Shown: positions 1 to 8,927, counted from the first letter of the stretch. The stretch is 64,000 nucleotides of DNA from Rhizobium mongolense USDA 1844 (GCF_000419765.1 NZ_ATTQ01000015.1:83855-147854), one strand, 5' to 3'. A program made the numbers and translations. The notes: generated by a model not told the origin, from the letters alone.

Positions 1-793
1 GCTGAAGATCGAAGAATCCTCCGAAAAGGATTCGTTCTTCGTATCCGGCCGCGGCGAATTGCAGCTTGCGGTTCTGATCGAGACGATGCGCCGCGAAGGC
101 TTCGAGCTGGCCGTTTCGCGCCCGCGCGTCGTCATGCACAAGGACGAAGCAACGGGCGAGATGCTCGAGCCGATCGAAGAAGTCGTCATCGACGTCGATG
201 AAGAGCATTCGGGCGTCGTGGTGCAGAAGATGTCGGAGCGCAAGGCCGAAATGGTCGAGCTGCGTCCCTCGGGCGGCAACCGCGTCCGTCTTGTCTTCTT
301 CGCACCGACCCGCGGCCTGATCGGCTACCAGTCAGAACTGCTCACCGATACGCGCGGCACGGCCGTGATGAACCGCCTTTTCCACGACTATCAGCCGTAC
401 AAGGGTGAGATCGGCGGCCGCGTCAACGGCGTGCTGCTTGCCAACGACTCCGGTGAAGCTGTGGCCTATGCTCTCTTCAATCTTGAAGACCGCGGTCCGA
501 TGATCATCGACGCCGGCGAAAAGGTCTATGCCGGCATGATCATCGGCATTCACAGCAGAGACAACGACCTCGAAGTGAACGTGCTGAAGGGCAAGAAGCT
601 GACGAACATACGCGCCGCCGGCAAGGACGAAGCCGTCAAGCTCACGCCGCCGATCCGCATGACGCTCGACCGCGCGCTGTCCTGGATCCAGGATGACGAA
701 CTGGTCGAAGTGACGCCGAAGTCGATCCGTCTGCGCAAGATGTATCTCGACCCGAACGAGCGTAAGCGTTTCGAAAAGGCACGCTACGCCTAA
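1..793 (+). CDS. typA: Ribosome-associated GTPase TypA/BipA, C-terminal part
   Basis: The 5' end lies outside the window; 263 residues are visible, read from base 2. TypA/BipA is an EF-G-like translational GTPase that binds the ribosome and is needed under stress and low temperature. The visible part starts just before the motif VSGRGELQLAVLIE, typical of EF-G domain III in this family, and continues through domain V (RGLIGYQSELLTDTRG) into the BipA-specific C-terminal domain. It ends at a TAA followed by a perfect hairpin terminator. The GTPase domain is not visible. The family assignment is secure because the domain III and C-terminal motifs are characteristic. Confidence 0.96.
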   Translation, partial: LKIEESSEKDSFFVSGRGELQLAVLIETMRREGFELAVSRPRVVMHKDEATGEMLEPIEEVVIDVDEEHSGVVVQKMSERKAEMVELRPSGGNRVRLVFFAPTRGLIGYQSELLTDTRGTAVMNRLFHDYQPYKGEIGGRVNGVLLANDSGEAVAYALFNLEDRGPMIIDAGEKVYAGMIIGIHSRDNDLEVNVLKGKKLTNIRAAGKDEAVKLTPPIRMTLDRALSWIQDDELVEVTPKSIRLRKMYLDPNERKRFEKARYA

Positions 794-817
794 GCGATTC
801 TAATTGCTGACATTTCA

Positions 818-846
818 AACCCCGGCCTGGCGCCGGGGTTTTTTGT
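818..846 (+). terminator. Rho-independent terminator of typA
   Basis: Perfect 9-bp stem AACCCCGGC / GCCGGGGTT with a 5-base loop, followed by TTTTGTTG, 24 bases after the typA stop codon. Confidence 0.92.
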
Positions 847-992
847 TGTGCGGCGCGCTGATTCCGTCTTGTGACAATCGTTAAAAAAGCGTTAAATTTT
901 GCTCATCGTCCACATGTTAAGTCTGTGGGCAAACGGCCGAAACGCATCATCGCGTATGGTTAATTGCCTGCTGGAAGACCAGAGTAAGCGTT

Positions 993-1499
993 ATGAAGAC
1001 GTTGTCGATCGATGTCCGGCGGGCAGAACCGCATGATGCCCAAGCCATCTCCGAGGTGCATCGCCTTGCCTGGCAGCACACTTATGCCGGGATCATTCCG
1101 CATCGCGCTTTGACGCAGATGATTGAACGCCGGGGCGAGAACTGGTGGCGCAAGGCGACCCGCGGCCCGGCAACCCTCCTCGTTCTCGATGTCGCCGGCA
1201 CGGTCGCAGGTTATGCCACACTTGGCCTCAATCGGGCCCGAGCGCTGCCGCAGGAAGGCGAGATCTACGAGCTCTATCTTCGTCCTGAGTATCAGGGCAT
1301 TGGTCTTGGACGCATGCTGTTCGGCGAGGCTCGGCGGCTCCTGAAATCACTCGGCTGCAAGGGACTGGTGGTCTGGTGTCTGGAGGAGAACGAGAATGCC
1401 AGCCAGTTCTATCGCGGCCATGGCGGCATTGACTTTTGCGAAGGCATGGAAAGCTTCGACCACAGGCAGCTGAAGAAGATTGGCTTCATCTGGAACTGA
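993..1499 (+). CDS. GNAT family N-acetyltransferase
   Basis: 168 residues with the GNAT fold. Motif A with the acetyl-CoA pyrophosphate-binding pattern QGIGLG is at residues 101-106, after the beta-strand IYELYLRP, and motif B (ENENASQFYRGHGG) is at about 132-145. The substrate cannot be told from sequence; GNAT proteins acetylate amines on small molecules, antibiotics or proteins. The ATG at 993 has only a weak Shine-Dalgarno sequence. It stands alone between the typA terminator and ppa. Confidence 0.88.
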   Translation: MKTLSIDVRRAEPHDAQAISEVHRLAWQHTYAGIIPHRALTQMIERRGENWWRKATRGPATLLVLDVAGTVAGYATLGLNRARALPQEGEIYELYLRPEYQGIGLGRMLFGEARRLLKSLGCKGLVVWCLEENENASQFYRGHGGIDFCEGMESFDHRQLKKIGFIWN

Positions 1500-1676
1500 A
1501 AAGCCAAGCCCCCGTCTTTTGAAACAGCGCTGCATCGCTTTGAAGCGGCTGCTGAAAATGGGCGCTCTCTCCTCGATAATGCAGACGAATCTTGAACATC
1601 CCAAACACGCAATGTTGCGTTGCGGGATGAAACGGACTATTTGGCTGCGAACAATTCACCTCGTGGGAGTTTTCGT

Positions 1677-2210
1677 ATGCGCATCGACGCCATTTCCATC
1701 GGCAAGAATCCTCCGGAAGATGTCAACGTCATCGTTGAAGTTCCGGTCGGCGGTCACCCCATCAAGTATGAAATGGACAAGGAAGCCGGCACGCTGGTCG
1801 TCGACCGCTTCCTCTATACGCCGATGACCTATCCGGGCAACTACGGCTTCGTGCCGCACACGCTTTCGGAAGACGGCGATCCGATCGATGTCCTAATCGC
1901 CAGCACACGTCCGCTGGTTCCGGGCTGCGTCATCAATGTCCGCCCGATCGGCGTTCTGAAGATGGAAGACAATTCGGGCAAGGACGAGAAGATCATCGCC
2001 GTCCCGTCGCCGGCGCTTACGCTGCGCTACGAGAAGGTGAGGGACTACACCGACCTTCCGGAGATTACCTTGAAGCAGATCGAACACTTCTTCGAGCACT
2101 ACAAGGATCTGGAACCCGGCAAGTGGGTGAAGATTTTCGGCTGGGGCGATTCGAAGGAAGCCGGTCAGCTGATCCTCGAAGCCGTTGAGCGCGCCAAGAA
2201 GGCGAAATAA
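1677..2210 (+). CDS. ppa: Inorganic pyrophosphatase
   Basis: 177 residues, the usual length for family I soluble pyrophosphatases, which hydrolyse PPi to phosphate and pull biosynthetic reactions forward. The metal-binding acidic residues are all present: E21, D66, D71 in EDGDPIDVL, D98 and D103 in EDNSGKDEKI, along with K30, R44 and Y56. The reading frame is open further upstream, but the ATG at 1677 begins the conserved MRIDAI and has GGGAG at a suitable distance, so I chose it. A strong terminator follows inside the convergent downstream gene. Confidence 0.97.
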   Translation: MRIDAISIGKNPPEDVNVIVEVPVGGHPIKYEMDKEAGTLVVDRFLYTPMTYPGNYGFVPHTLSEDGDPIDVLIASTRPLVPGCVINVRPIGVLKMEDNSGKDEKIIAVPSPALTLRYEKVRDYTDLPEITLKQIEHFFEHYKDLEPGKWVKIFGWGDSKEAGQLILEAVERAKKAK

Positions 2211-2214
2211 GCCG

Positions 2215-2556
2215 CTATAAGTTCAGAAGCTTTTCGAGCCTTTCCATCAAGTCCTCCGGACCGCCATCGATCCGGAGGACTTTTTTGCGCGATGTATCGC
2301 CTGACATCAATTGGATCGAGGATTTCGGAATGCCGAGCGCCTTGGACAGAAGCGCGATCAGCGCCTTGTTGGCTTTTCCCTTCTCAGGAATCGCTGCGAC
2401 ACGGATCTTAATGTGGCACTCGCCTTCAGCATCGGCCTCGATGCCATCGATCGCGTCGCGCCCGCCATTCGGGGTCAACCGAACGGCGAGGCGTATATGA
2501 TCATCGAATATCTTCCAAGCGGAGTTCACGCCACCAGCGGGAAGATCGTGTTCCAC
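2215..2556 (-). CDS. DUF167 (YggU) family protein
   Basis: 113 residues of the DUF167/YggU family, small alpha/beta proteins of unknown biochemical role. The family core RLTPNGGRDAIDG, then IRVAAIPEKGKANKALI, then GDTSRKKVLRIDG is complete. The ATG at 2556 overlaps the end of the upstream yggT-like gene by 31 bases; a shorter start close to SAWKIFDDHIRLAVRL is possible. The YggT-YggU pairing is widespread and suggests co-expression. The 3' end carries the terminator of the convergent ppa gene. Confidence 0.88.
   Translation of the reverse strand: MEHDLPAGGVNSAWKIFDDHIRLAVRLTPNGGRDAIDGIEADAEGECHIKIRVAAIPEKGKANKALIALLSKALGIPKSSIQLMSGDTSRKKVLRIDGGPEDLMERLEKLLNL
2251..2286 (+). terminator. ppa: Terminator of ppa, lying inside the opposing DUF167 gene
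   Basis: Perfect 10-bp stem GTCCTCCGGA / TCCGGAGGAC (2251-2260 and 2271-2280) with a 10-base loop, followed directly by six T. It is 40 bases after the ppa stop and overlaps the 3' coding end of the convergent gene at 2215-2556, where it encodes part of VLRIDGGPED on the other strand. Confidence 0.9.
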
Positions 2557-2816
2557 ATCAGGGAGCGCAGGAAGAAGATAATCAGCAGCAGAATGATCGG
2601 CGAAATGTCGATACCGCCGAGATTCGGCAATAGCCGGCGAATCGGCCGCAGCAGCGGCTCGGTGACATTATAGAGGAACATGCCGACCGAATTGACGAAC
2701 TGGTTCGAGGAATTGATGACGTTGAAGGCGTAAAGCCAGGAGAATATGGCACTCGCAATCAGCACCCAAGTATAAAGATTCAAAGCCAAATCAATGGTTT
2801 GAAAGAGGGCAATCAT
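2526..2816 (-). CDS. YggT family membrane protein
   Basis: About 96 residues with two hydrophobic segments (near residues 8-28 and 68-92) and the YggT pattern VTEPLLRPIRRLLP between them. YggT proteins are small inner-membrane proteins, linked in some bacteria to osmotic tolerance and to cell-division-site organisation. I chose the ATG at 2816 because GGAG stands about 7 bases upstream; an in-frame ATG at 2846 would add ten residues. It is first in a two-gene unit with DUF167. Confidence 0.9.
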   Translation of the reverse strand: MIALFQTIDLALNLYTWVLIASAIFSWLYAFNVINSSNQFVNSVGMFLYNVTEPLLRPIRRLLPNLGGIDISPIILLLIIFFLRSLMWNTIFPLVA

Positions 2817-3006
2817 CGTGGTCTCCAGTTCGTTGCTGACAGACATGTATCTATTGGCGGCTAAACGGGCAAGTGCCGCGTGAAAACCCGCGGCGAATCA
2901 TGCTTGGCGAACCCTGCCCGCACATGCGTCCGGCTTTTTCGCAGCAGATAACGAGCAGCGCAATGGGGAAGCAGCAGCGCTTGGTCTCAAGTGGATTGCT
3001 GCGCGC

Positions 3007-3765
3007 CTATGCGGACAGCGCAGCTATGGAGCCCGGTACGGCCTTTGCCGTCTTGCCTTCAAAGACGATATCGAGAAATTCGGTCAACCACGCCTTGAGC
3101 GGCGCATCGAAGAGCATGCGGCCCTCCAGATGTTCCCGTCCCTGCTGCGCGTTCGGCAGAATGAAGCGGTGGGCGCCGTGGACGACCCAGCGATGCATCA
3201 TGACGCGGGTGAGCTCTGCGTGGAATTGCAGCGCCCAGGCGTTGCCGCTGTAGCGAAAGGCCTGGTTGGGATAGGTATCGCCTTCCGCAAGCAAATGGGC
3301 GCCGTGCGGCAGATCGAAGCCCTCGCGATGGAAATGGTAGACCATCTTAGGCCAGTGCATCAGCAACCGGCCCTTTTCGGTCGGACGGAGCGGATACCAC
3401 CCGATTTCGGTCGAGCCGTCGGCATTCGACTGCACCTTGCCGCCAAGATGGCGCACCAGCATCTGCGCTCCAAGGCAGATGCCGAGGAACGGGCGGTTTT
3501 CCTTGAGTGGAATGTCCAGCCAGTTGATCTCGCTCTTTATGAATTCGTCTGGATCGTTTGCACTCATCGGCCCGCCGAAGACGACCGATCCGGCATGGTT
3601 CTCCAGCGTAGTGGGCAGCTTATCGCCCAGAACCGGGCGGCGGATGTCGAGGCTATAACCCTTGTCGGCCAGGAGCTGGCCGACGCGGCCGGGGCTGGAG
3701 CGTTCCTGGTGCAGGATGATCAGTATGGGGCGCTTGTCACGTTTGATGGGGCGGTCAATCGACAT
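3007..3765 (-). CDS. Class I glutamine amidotransferase-like protein
   Basis: 252 residues. The class I amidotransferase triad is visible: nucleophile C97 in LGICLGAQ, then H182 and E184 in LQFHAEL. The family resembles the GATase domain of GMP synthase but is free-standing, and its amide acceptor is unknown. Its start overlaps the end of the TerB-like gene by 11 bases, so the two are translationally linked. No partner synthetase is next to it. The C-terminal 50 residues are a poorly conserved tail. Confidence 0.88.
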   Translation of the reverse strand: MSIDRPIKRDKRPILIILHQERSSPGRVGQLLADKGYSLDIRRPVLGDKLPTTLENHAGSVVFGGPMSANDPDEFIKSEINWLDIPLKENRPFLGICLGAQMLVRHLGGKVQSNADGSTEIGWYPLRPTEKGRLLMHWPKMVYHFHREGFDLPHGAHLLAEGDTYPNQAFRYSGNAWALQFHAELTRVMMHRWVVHGAHRFILPNAQQGREHLEGRMLFDAPLKAWLTEFLDIVFEGKTAKAVPGSIAALSA

Positions 3766-4240
3766 CGTCTTGAACCACCACCGTATCGGTCACGCGTGCG
3801 GCTGCCTCCTGACGCTTCTGGATTCGCTCGCGGGAGGAAACGCCCAAGAGATCGGCGATCCGCCAAATGACGTGGTCCTCCATCTCGCTGCGTTCGCCGT
3901 CGGCATAGACGATGTCCCAGAGAATGCCGATGAGTTCCAGCCGCTGCTCGGTATCGAGATGGCGTTTCAGGTCGGAGGTGAAGCGGTAATAGTCGACGGC
4001 GCTGCTCTCGGCTTCCTGGCCAGCCGCAATCACTGCCTCCAGCTGCTTTCCGTCAAGGCCGTATTGCTCCTTGAGCAGTTTGCGGAGCCGCTTCTTTTCG
4101 CTGTCCTTGATCTTACCATCCGCTTCCATCACCTGCATGCAGAGAGCGGCAACGGCAATGCGGGGATCGTCAGGGCTAAAACCCTTCTTGGGGTTGTTTG
4201 CAGTGAGATTTTGGAAGAATGCCTGAAAACGTTCGAACAT
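3755..4240 (-). CDS. TerB-like (tellurite resistance family) protein
   Basis: 161 residues, all-helical TerB-like fold. The two acidic metal-binding stretches typical of this superfamily are visible: VMEADGKIKDSE (about 38-48) and IVYADGERSEME (about 110-121). Despite the name, single TerB-domain proteins in alphaproteobacteria are not shown to confer tellurite resistance, and no other ter genes are nearby. It follows the HemY-like gene after 17 bases and overlaps the amidotransferase gene, so it probably ends the hem/mic60 transcription unit. Confidence 0.87.
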   Translation of the reverse strand: MFERFQAFFQNLTANNPKKGFSPDDPRIAVAALCMQVMEADGKIKDSEKKRLRKLLKEQYGLDGKQLEAVIAAGQEAESSAVDYYRFTSDLKRHLDTEQRLELIGILWDIVYADGERSEMEDHVIWRIADLLGVSSRERIQKRQEAAARVTDTVVVQDDVD

Positions 4241-4257
4241 GCGGATTTCGTTCCATT

Positions 4258-5868
4258 TCAGAAAAGGCGGAGTCGTGTCTTGGGTTCCGGTTCCGCCTTC
4301 ATGTTGCGAACGCCAGGGTCGTCCGGCATTCCATAAAAGGGTTTCGGCTCTGGCTGTGCGGTAACCGGCTCTGGCTGTTTGGAAGCCGTCGCGGGCAGGA
4401 CAGGCTTCGGCGCAGAAGCAGGAGCCGGCCGAGCGGCCTCGGCAATCGTTGCGGCGCGCTCCAGTTCAATGATGCGGTGATCGTTGGCCGGGCTTTCTGA
4501 CCGTGTCTCGCGAACCGGCGGCAAGGTCTTCAGCGCGGCATCGATCAACACGGCGGAGCCGTCCTCGATTGGTCCCTCAAGCTGACCGAAGGGCGCCTTC
4601 CATTCGAAGGCGTCGAGACGGCCGGTGACGGGTGAGACGGGAAGCCATTTGTCGGAAACGAAGCCGTCGGCCACCCAGGCCGGATCGCGCGGCGCCTTCA
4701 GCGCCTGCGCCAGCCAGTGGCGTACACGGCCTTGGTCGCCGGTCTCTGCTTCCTCGATATCAGCAAGCAGCAGGAAGGCCGCTTCACGCGGCTGCATGCG
4801 CGCTGCCGCTTCGGCCTTGGCCCGGGCCTTGGCGAACTCCTGCGCATCGAGAGCCGCCTGTGCGACCACGAGCAGGGATTCGACATTGTTGGGGCGCAGG
4901 GCTTCCAGCCGTTCGGCTCGCTTCAGGCGATCGACGGTGGAATCGCCGCTTCGGGCAAGCACGTAAGTGCGGCCGATCTCGGGATGTGGCGCTGCCTTCC
5001 AGGCCTGCTCGAGGATCGAGGCGGCCTTGCGCAGCTTGTCCTCACGGAAAAGCGCCTTGGCGGCAATGATCGCAGCCGGTTCGAAATCGGCAATGAGCTT
5101 CAGCGCATGCATCGCGTCGTCGCGCGCACCGGCCGGATCGCCTTCCAGCTTGTCACTGGCGCGAGCCGTCAGCAGAACACCGCGCAAGCGTTCGGCATCC
5201 TGCTTTTCGACGACACGCGCGGCCTTCTGTCGCTCAAGAAGCAGGATGGCGTCGTCCCAGCGGCCGGCCTGGCTGCGGTATTCGAGCGTCGCCTGTGCTG
5301 CCCAGGGCAGATAGGGCGCGTTGTCGGCTGCCTTTTCGGCATATTGGCGTGCGGCCTCGTTGGCGCCGAGGCGTTTGGCCTCGAGATAGAGCCCGCGAAG
5401 GCCGAGTTCACGCGTTTCCGGATCGTTGGCCATCGCTTCGAACTTGGCACGGGCTTCGTCATGCCGGCCTTCGATCAAGGCCGCCTGTGCTTCGAGCAGA
5501 TTGATCAGCGGCTCCTGATCGGCGCGGATGAGGCCGCGGGACCGGGCTGCCATCTTGCGGGCAAGCAGGGCATTGCCGGCGCCGGCGGCGATAAGGCCGG
5601 TCGAGAGGGCCTGATAGCCGCGATCACGCTTGCGGGCGCGAAAATAGCGCGTCACGGAATGGGGCGACGTCCAGACCGTGCGAACAAGCCACCAGGCGAT
5701 CATGACAACGGCAATCAGTGCGATAAGGCCGCTTGCCGCGACGATGAGCTTTGCCTGATAAAGCTGGCCTTCCCACACCAGCGAGAGATCGCCGGGGCGA
5801 TCGGCAAGCCAGGAGAAGCCGTAGCCGAGAACGACGACGAGGACGACGAAGACGACGAGACGGATCAT
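4258..5868 (-). CDS. HemY-like TPR membrane protein
   Basis: 536 residues with two N-terminal membrane segments (about 2-20 and 40-64), the HemY_N domain, and then a long alanine-rich helical region with TPR-like repeats (about 90-400). It ends in a low-complexity proline/alanine tail. This family is named after its position in heme operons and is not the FAD-dependent protoporphyrinogen oxidase HemY of Bacillus; no FAD motif is present. The start is 3 bases from the end of the mic60-like gene, which argues for coupling. A role in heme synthesis or envelope organisation is inferred from context. Confidence 0.9.
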   Translation of the reverse strand: MIRLVVFVVLVVVLGYGFSWLADRPGDLSLVWEGQLYQAKLIVAASGLIALIAVVMIAWWLVRTVWTSPHSVTRYFRARKRDRGYQALSTGLIAAGAGNALLARKMAARSRGLIRADQEPLINLLEAQAALIEGRHDEARAKFEAMANDPETRELGLRGLYLEAKRLGANEAARQYAEKAADNAPYLPWAAQATLEYRSQAGRWDDAILLLERQKAARVVEKQDAERLRGVLLTARASDKLEGDPAGARDDAMHALKLIADFEPAAIIAAKALFREDKLRKAASILEQAWKAAPHPEIGRTYVLARSGDSTVDRLKRAERLEALRPNNVESLLVVAQAALDAQEFAKARAKAEAAARMQPREAAFLLLADIEEAETGDQGRVRHWLAQALKAPRDPAWVADGFVSDKWLPVSPVTGRLDAFEWKAPFGQLEGPIEDGSAVLIDAALKTLPPVRETRSESPANDHRIIELERAATIAEAARPAPASAPKPVLPATASKQPEPVTAQPEPKPFYGMPDDPGVRNMKAEPEPKTRLRLF

Positions 5869-5871
5869 CGA

Positions 5872-7125
5872 TCAACCCTCCTTGCCGGCGCCGGAAATGG
5901 CCTTGGAGAGCGCACCACCCACCAGTTCCTCGACGCGGATGCGGGCTTCCAATGATTGTTTGAAGGCGGCGGAAGCCTGCTTTGCGTTCGAGGGCAAGTC
6001 GTTCCATTCGTTGGCAGCGCCCGGCAGGTCGCCGTTCTTCACCTTGTCTTCCATACGCGCCGCAATGGCCTCGACATTTTCGCCCTCGATGTTGCCGACA
6101 GGGCGCACGGTGACGAGCGACTTGGCACTCGCCATCAGCCGGTCCGACCAGCTCTGGTTCGGATCCGCTTGGTTGACGGATTGAACGATGGCGGTCGCGA
6201 CGTCGGGAACCTGGCGGATCAGTTCGGCGCGCGAGGGTACGCCGGTTTCGGCGAAATTACGGAGGTCGGCGACGGCGGGGTCGTCTGGCGAAACGCCGGC
6301 GAAAGTATCGAGCTCGGCCATAAAAGGTCCGCCGCGGTCGATCGCTGCCTTGAGGGCCGCAGCGGCGATCGCCTGCGCAACGGCAACATCCTGGCGTGGT
6401 TCGTTGAGCTTCTTTTCGGCTTCCTCCAGGCGCTTGATAATGTCGGCGCCGCTCGACGCCCGCTCTTCGGAGGTTTGAGAAAGGGATGTGCGCAACTGTT
6501 CTAGCTGAGTGGCCATGTCCGCGACCTTCTGGTTCAGCGCGTCGACTTGCGGGGTGTCTACTTGCCCCGTCGCGGCAGGCGTCTTTGCCGCCGTTTCGAG
6601 AGCTGAGACACGCTTGTCGAGCGCATCGTCGCTGGTGTTCGGCGCTGCGGCGAGGCTGGCGATGGATTGCTTGAGGCCGTCGATTTCAGCCGAAAGCCTG
6701 GCGGTTTCATCCAGCGCGGTCTGGGGTGGGGAAGACGTCGGAAGGTAGCCGGCATATTGGATCACGCCAGCACCTAGCAGGGCAACGAGGCCGCCGAAAA
6801 TACCGGCGGCAATCAGACCCGACGTCGTTCCGCCGCGCGGCTTTTGCCGGACGGGCTCGGGGTCCGTTGCCATTTCCGGCTGACTGGGCTCCCCCGAGAT
6901 GGCGGCGTGCCCGGCCGTCTCCTCAGCCAATGGTTCTTTTTCCGGATCGATGGATGCCTCTAGGTCCGCTGTCGCTTTGTCTGCGTCGGGAGCGCCGGCG
7001 TCAGGGGCGCTTGCTTCGGATGTCTTCACGGTATCGGCTGCTGCCGCAATTTTCTGCGCTTCCAGATCGATCGTGACCGGCTCGTCGGCGTTTTTCGAAT
7101 GACGTGGCGGATTTCCCGATACCAT
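5872..7125 (-). CDS. Alphaproteobacterial Mic60 (mitofilin family) protein
   Basis: 417 residues. The order is that of Mic60: a disordered acidic N-terminal region (1-95), one membrane segment (about 103-126), a coiled coil (about 139-245) and a helical mitofilin-type C-terminal domain (about 250-410). Mitochondrial Mic60 shapes crista junctions. Alphaproteobacterial homologues are known next to hemD and the HemY-like gene and are linked to intracytoplasmic membrane curvature and outer-membrane contacts. The ATG at 7125 has GAGG at a good distance; the in-frame ATG at 7146 has no ribosome site. Assignment rests on architecture and gene order, because the sequence is fast evolving. Confidence 0.85.
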   Translation of the reverse strand: MVSGNPPRHSKNADEPVTIDLEAQKIAAAADTVKTSEASAPDAGAPDADKATADLEASIDPEKEPLAEETAGHAAISGEPSQPEMATDPEPVRQKPRGGTTSGLIAAGIFGGLVALLGAGVIQYAGYLPTSSPPQTALDETARLSAEIDGLKQSIASLAAAPNTSDDALDKRVSALETAAKTPAATGQVDTPQVDALNQKVADMATQLEQLRTSLSQTSEERASSGADIIKRLEEAEKKLNEPRQDVAVAQAIAAAALKAAIDRGGPFMAELDTFAGVSPDDPAVADLRNFAETGVPSRAELIRQVPDVATAIVQSVNQADPNQSWSDRLMASAKSLVTVRPVGNIEGENVEAIAARMEDKVKNGDLPGAANEWNDLPSNAKQASAAFKQSLEARIRVEELVGGALSKAISGAGKEG

Positions 7126-7214
7126 GCGTACCTCATTTTCCTGCATCGCAACGAAACTAGTCAGTGATGCCAGTTATGGAAAGAGGTTAGATCAAATTTG
7201 GGCGCGTAAGGCCT

Positions 7215-7919
7215 TCAAAGAAGCGACAGAAGGCTTCCCTCATCCGGCAATGCTGCGATGCGAAGATTTCTGCAAAGTGAAGCCGGGACTGCCGCGGCAA
7301 CGGATGTGCTGAGGCAAAGGATGAGGGCCTGATTGAGCCAGCCGGGCTCCGATTGGGCCTCGACGAGACGGAAAAAACGGGCTGCGGTCTGGCGGGAGTA
7401 AAGGAGAATGGCCCCCGGCGGCGGGATCAATGCTTCTCGCAGGGCCTCCGGCTCAGGTTCTCTTGGCTGCATCCGATAACACTGGACGACATCGACCTTC
7501 AGTCCCAGCGCCTGTGCGCTGCGCTCGAACGTCTCTGCGCGGGGCGAACCGGCGAGATAGGTGACAGATTCCTGCGTCTGCTGCGCGATCAGCTCCGCCA
7601 GTTGCGCACCGTCGCCCGCCGAGGCTAAGACCGAAGCAAATCCCACCCCTTTGGCTTCGTTTGCGCTCGCTTTGCCAACGGCGAACACCGGCCGGCGGCG
7701 ATAAGGCTTGAGGTCTGTTCCTGACGAGGCCAGCGCACGGACAGCTTCCGCGCTTGTAATGGCGATAGGGCCGTGGCTCCTTGCCAACGCATCCATAGCG
7801 GTCTGGCCATCATGCATGGGCTGCGAGAGCGGCAGCAATACCGGCTCATGCCCCATGCCGCGTAACCTTTTGGCGGTTCGCTCCCCCGAACGCAGCGGAC
7901 GGGTGACGAGCACACGCAT
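7215..7919 (-). CDS. hemD: Uroporphyrinogen-III synthase
   Basis: 234 residues. HemD closes and inverts ring D of hydroxymethylbilane to give uroporphyrinogen III, the branch point to heme, siroheme and B12. Sequence conservation is low across the family, but the N-terminal VLVTRP and the central SRQTAARFFR match HemD proteins, and the gene starts 6 bases after the stop of hemC. It is followed after about 90 bases by mic60, as in many Rhizobiales. Confidence 0.93.
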   Translation of the reverse strand: MRVLVTRPLRSGERTAKRLRGMGHEPVLLPLSQPMHDGQTAMDALARSHGPIAITSAEAVRALASSGTDLKPYRRRPVFAVGKASANEAKGVGFASVLASAGDGAQLAELIAQQTQESVTYLAGSPRAETFERSAQALGLKVDVVQCYRMQPREPEPEALREALIPPPGAILLYSRQTAARFFRLVEAQSEPGWLNQALILCLSTSVAAAVPASLCRNLRIAALPDEGSLLSLL

Positions 7920-7925
7920 CGTGCG

Positions 7926-8855
7926 TCAGCTCCAGTCGTCGAAGAAGCTGCTGCCGGCGCGGGCGCGGATGTCTTGTCCGGCGCGGGTGCCGAGCGCTGC
8001 GGCATCGCGCCGATTGCCATCGATGGTGACCGAGTGCTGGTTGCGACCATCCGGCGTGATGATCAGGCCTGAGAATTTGAGCCGATCGCCTTCGCAAATC
8101 GCATATCCGCCGATCGGCGTGCGGCAGGAGCCGTCGAGCGCCGCAAGGAAAGCGCGCTCACACGAGACGGCGTCGTGGGTCGCCGGGTCGTTGATGGCGG
8201 CCAACAGATCATCGGTGCGCTGATCGCCAATACGGCTTTCGATGCAGATCGCGCCTTGCGCGGGAGCCGGCGGGAAGGTGTCGGGATCGAGAATGTCGGT
8301 AATCACCTCGACCTTGCCAAGACGCTTCAGGCCCGCGAGCGCCAACAGCGTCGCATCGACCTGGCCTTCATCCAGCTTGCGCAGGCGGGTTTCCACAGCC
8401 CCCCGGAAGGTTATCACTTTGATATCCGGCCGCATGCGGCGGATCAGAGCCTGGCGGCGCAGCGATGCCGACCCGACCGTTGCGCCATGCGGCAGCTCGA
8501 TCAGTTTTGGCGCCGTGCGGCCGATTACCGCATCGCGGATGTCTTCGCGCGGCAGATAGGCGGAGAGATGAAGCCCTTCCGGCAAAACCGTCGGCATGTC
8601 CTTGGCGGAATGGACGGCGAAATCGAGGTCGCCGCTTGCAAGCTTTTCTTCCAGTTCCTGGGTGAAAAGACCCTTACCGCCGATCTCGGCAAGCGGACGG
8701 TCGGTAATGCGGTCGCCTTTCGTCGTCAGCACAACGATCTCGAACATTTCCTCCGGCATTCCGTGCGCTGCCATCAGCCGATCGCGCGCTTCGTGAGCCT
8801 GAGCAAGGGCCAGCGGGCTGCCCCGTGTTCCGATCCGGAAAGGTTTTGTTTGCAT
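7926..8855 (-). CDS. hemC: Hydroxymethylbilane synthase (porphobilinogen deaminase)
   Basis: 309 residues. It polymerises four porphobilinogens to hydroxymethylbilane using a covalently held dipyrromethane cofactor. The cofactor-anchoring cysteine is C244 in DGSCRTPIGGY, and the catalytic aspartate is D86 in HSAKDMPT. The N-terminal RIGTRGSPLALAQA is typical. It heads the leftward hemC-hemD-mic60-hemY unit and diverges from tsaD across 72 bases, which must hold both promoters. Confidence 0.97.
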   Translation of the reverse strand: MQTKPFRIGTRGSPLALAQAHEARDRLMAAHGMPEEMFEIVVLTTKGDRITDRPLAEIGGKGLFTQELEEKLASGDLDFAVHSAKDMPTVLPEGLHLSAYLPREDIRDAVIGRTAPKLIELPHGATVGSASLRRQALIRRMRPDIKVITFRGAVETRLRKLDEGQVDATLLALAGLKRLGKVEVITDILDPDTFPPAPAQGAICIESRIGDQRTDDLLAAINDPATHDAVSCERAFLAALDGSCRTPIGGYAICEGDRLKFSGLIITPDGRNQHSVTIDGNRRDAAALGTRAGQDIRARAGSSFFDDWS

Positions 8856-8927
8856 CCGCTTCGATCCGTTGTTACCGGAAGTTCTCGTAACCGGGTTTTA
8901 CACCCATCGCAATCAACGACAGGCTTC

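Noticed and set aside
3755..4240. Tellurite resistance determinant
   Set aside because: Only a TerB-like domain is present, with no terZACDEF genes nearby; the name does not justify the phenotype.
4258..5868. Annotation as protoporphyrinogen oxidase HemY
   Set aside because: There is no FAD-binding motif. The protein has two membrane segments and TPR-like helices, so it belongs to the HemY_N family named only by operon position.
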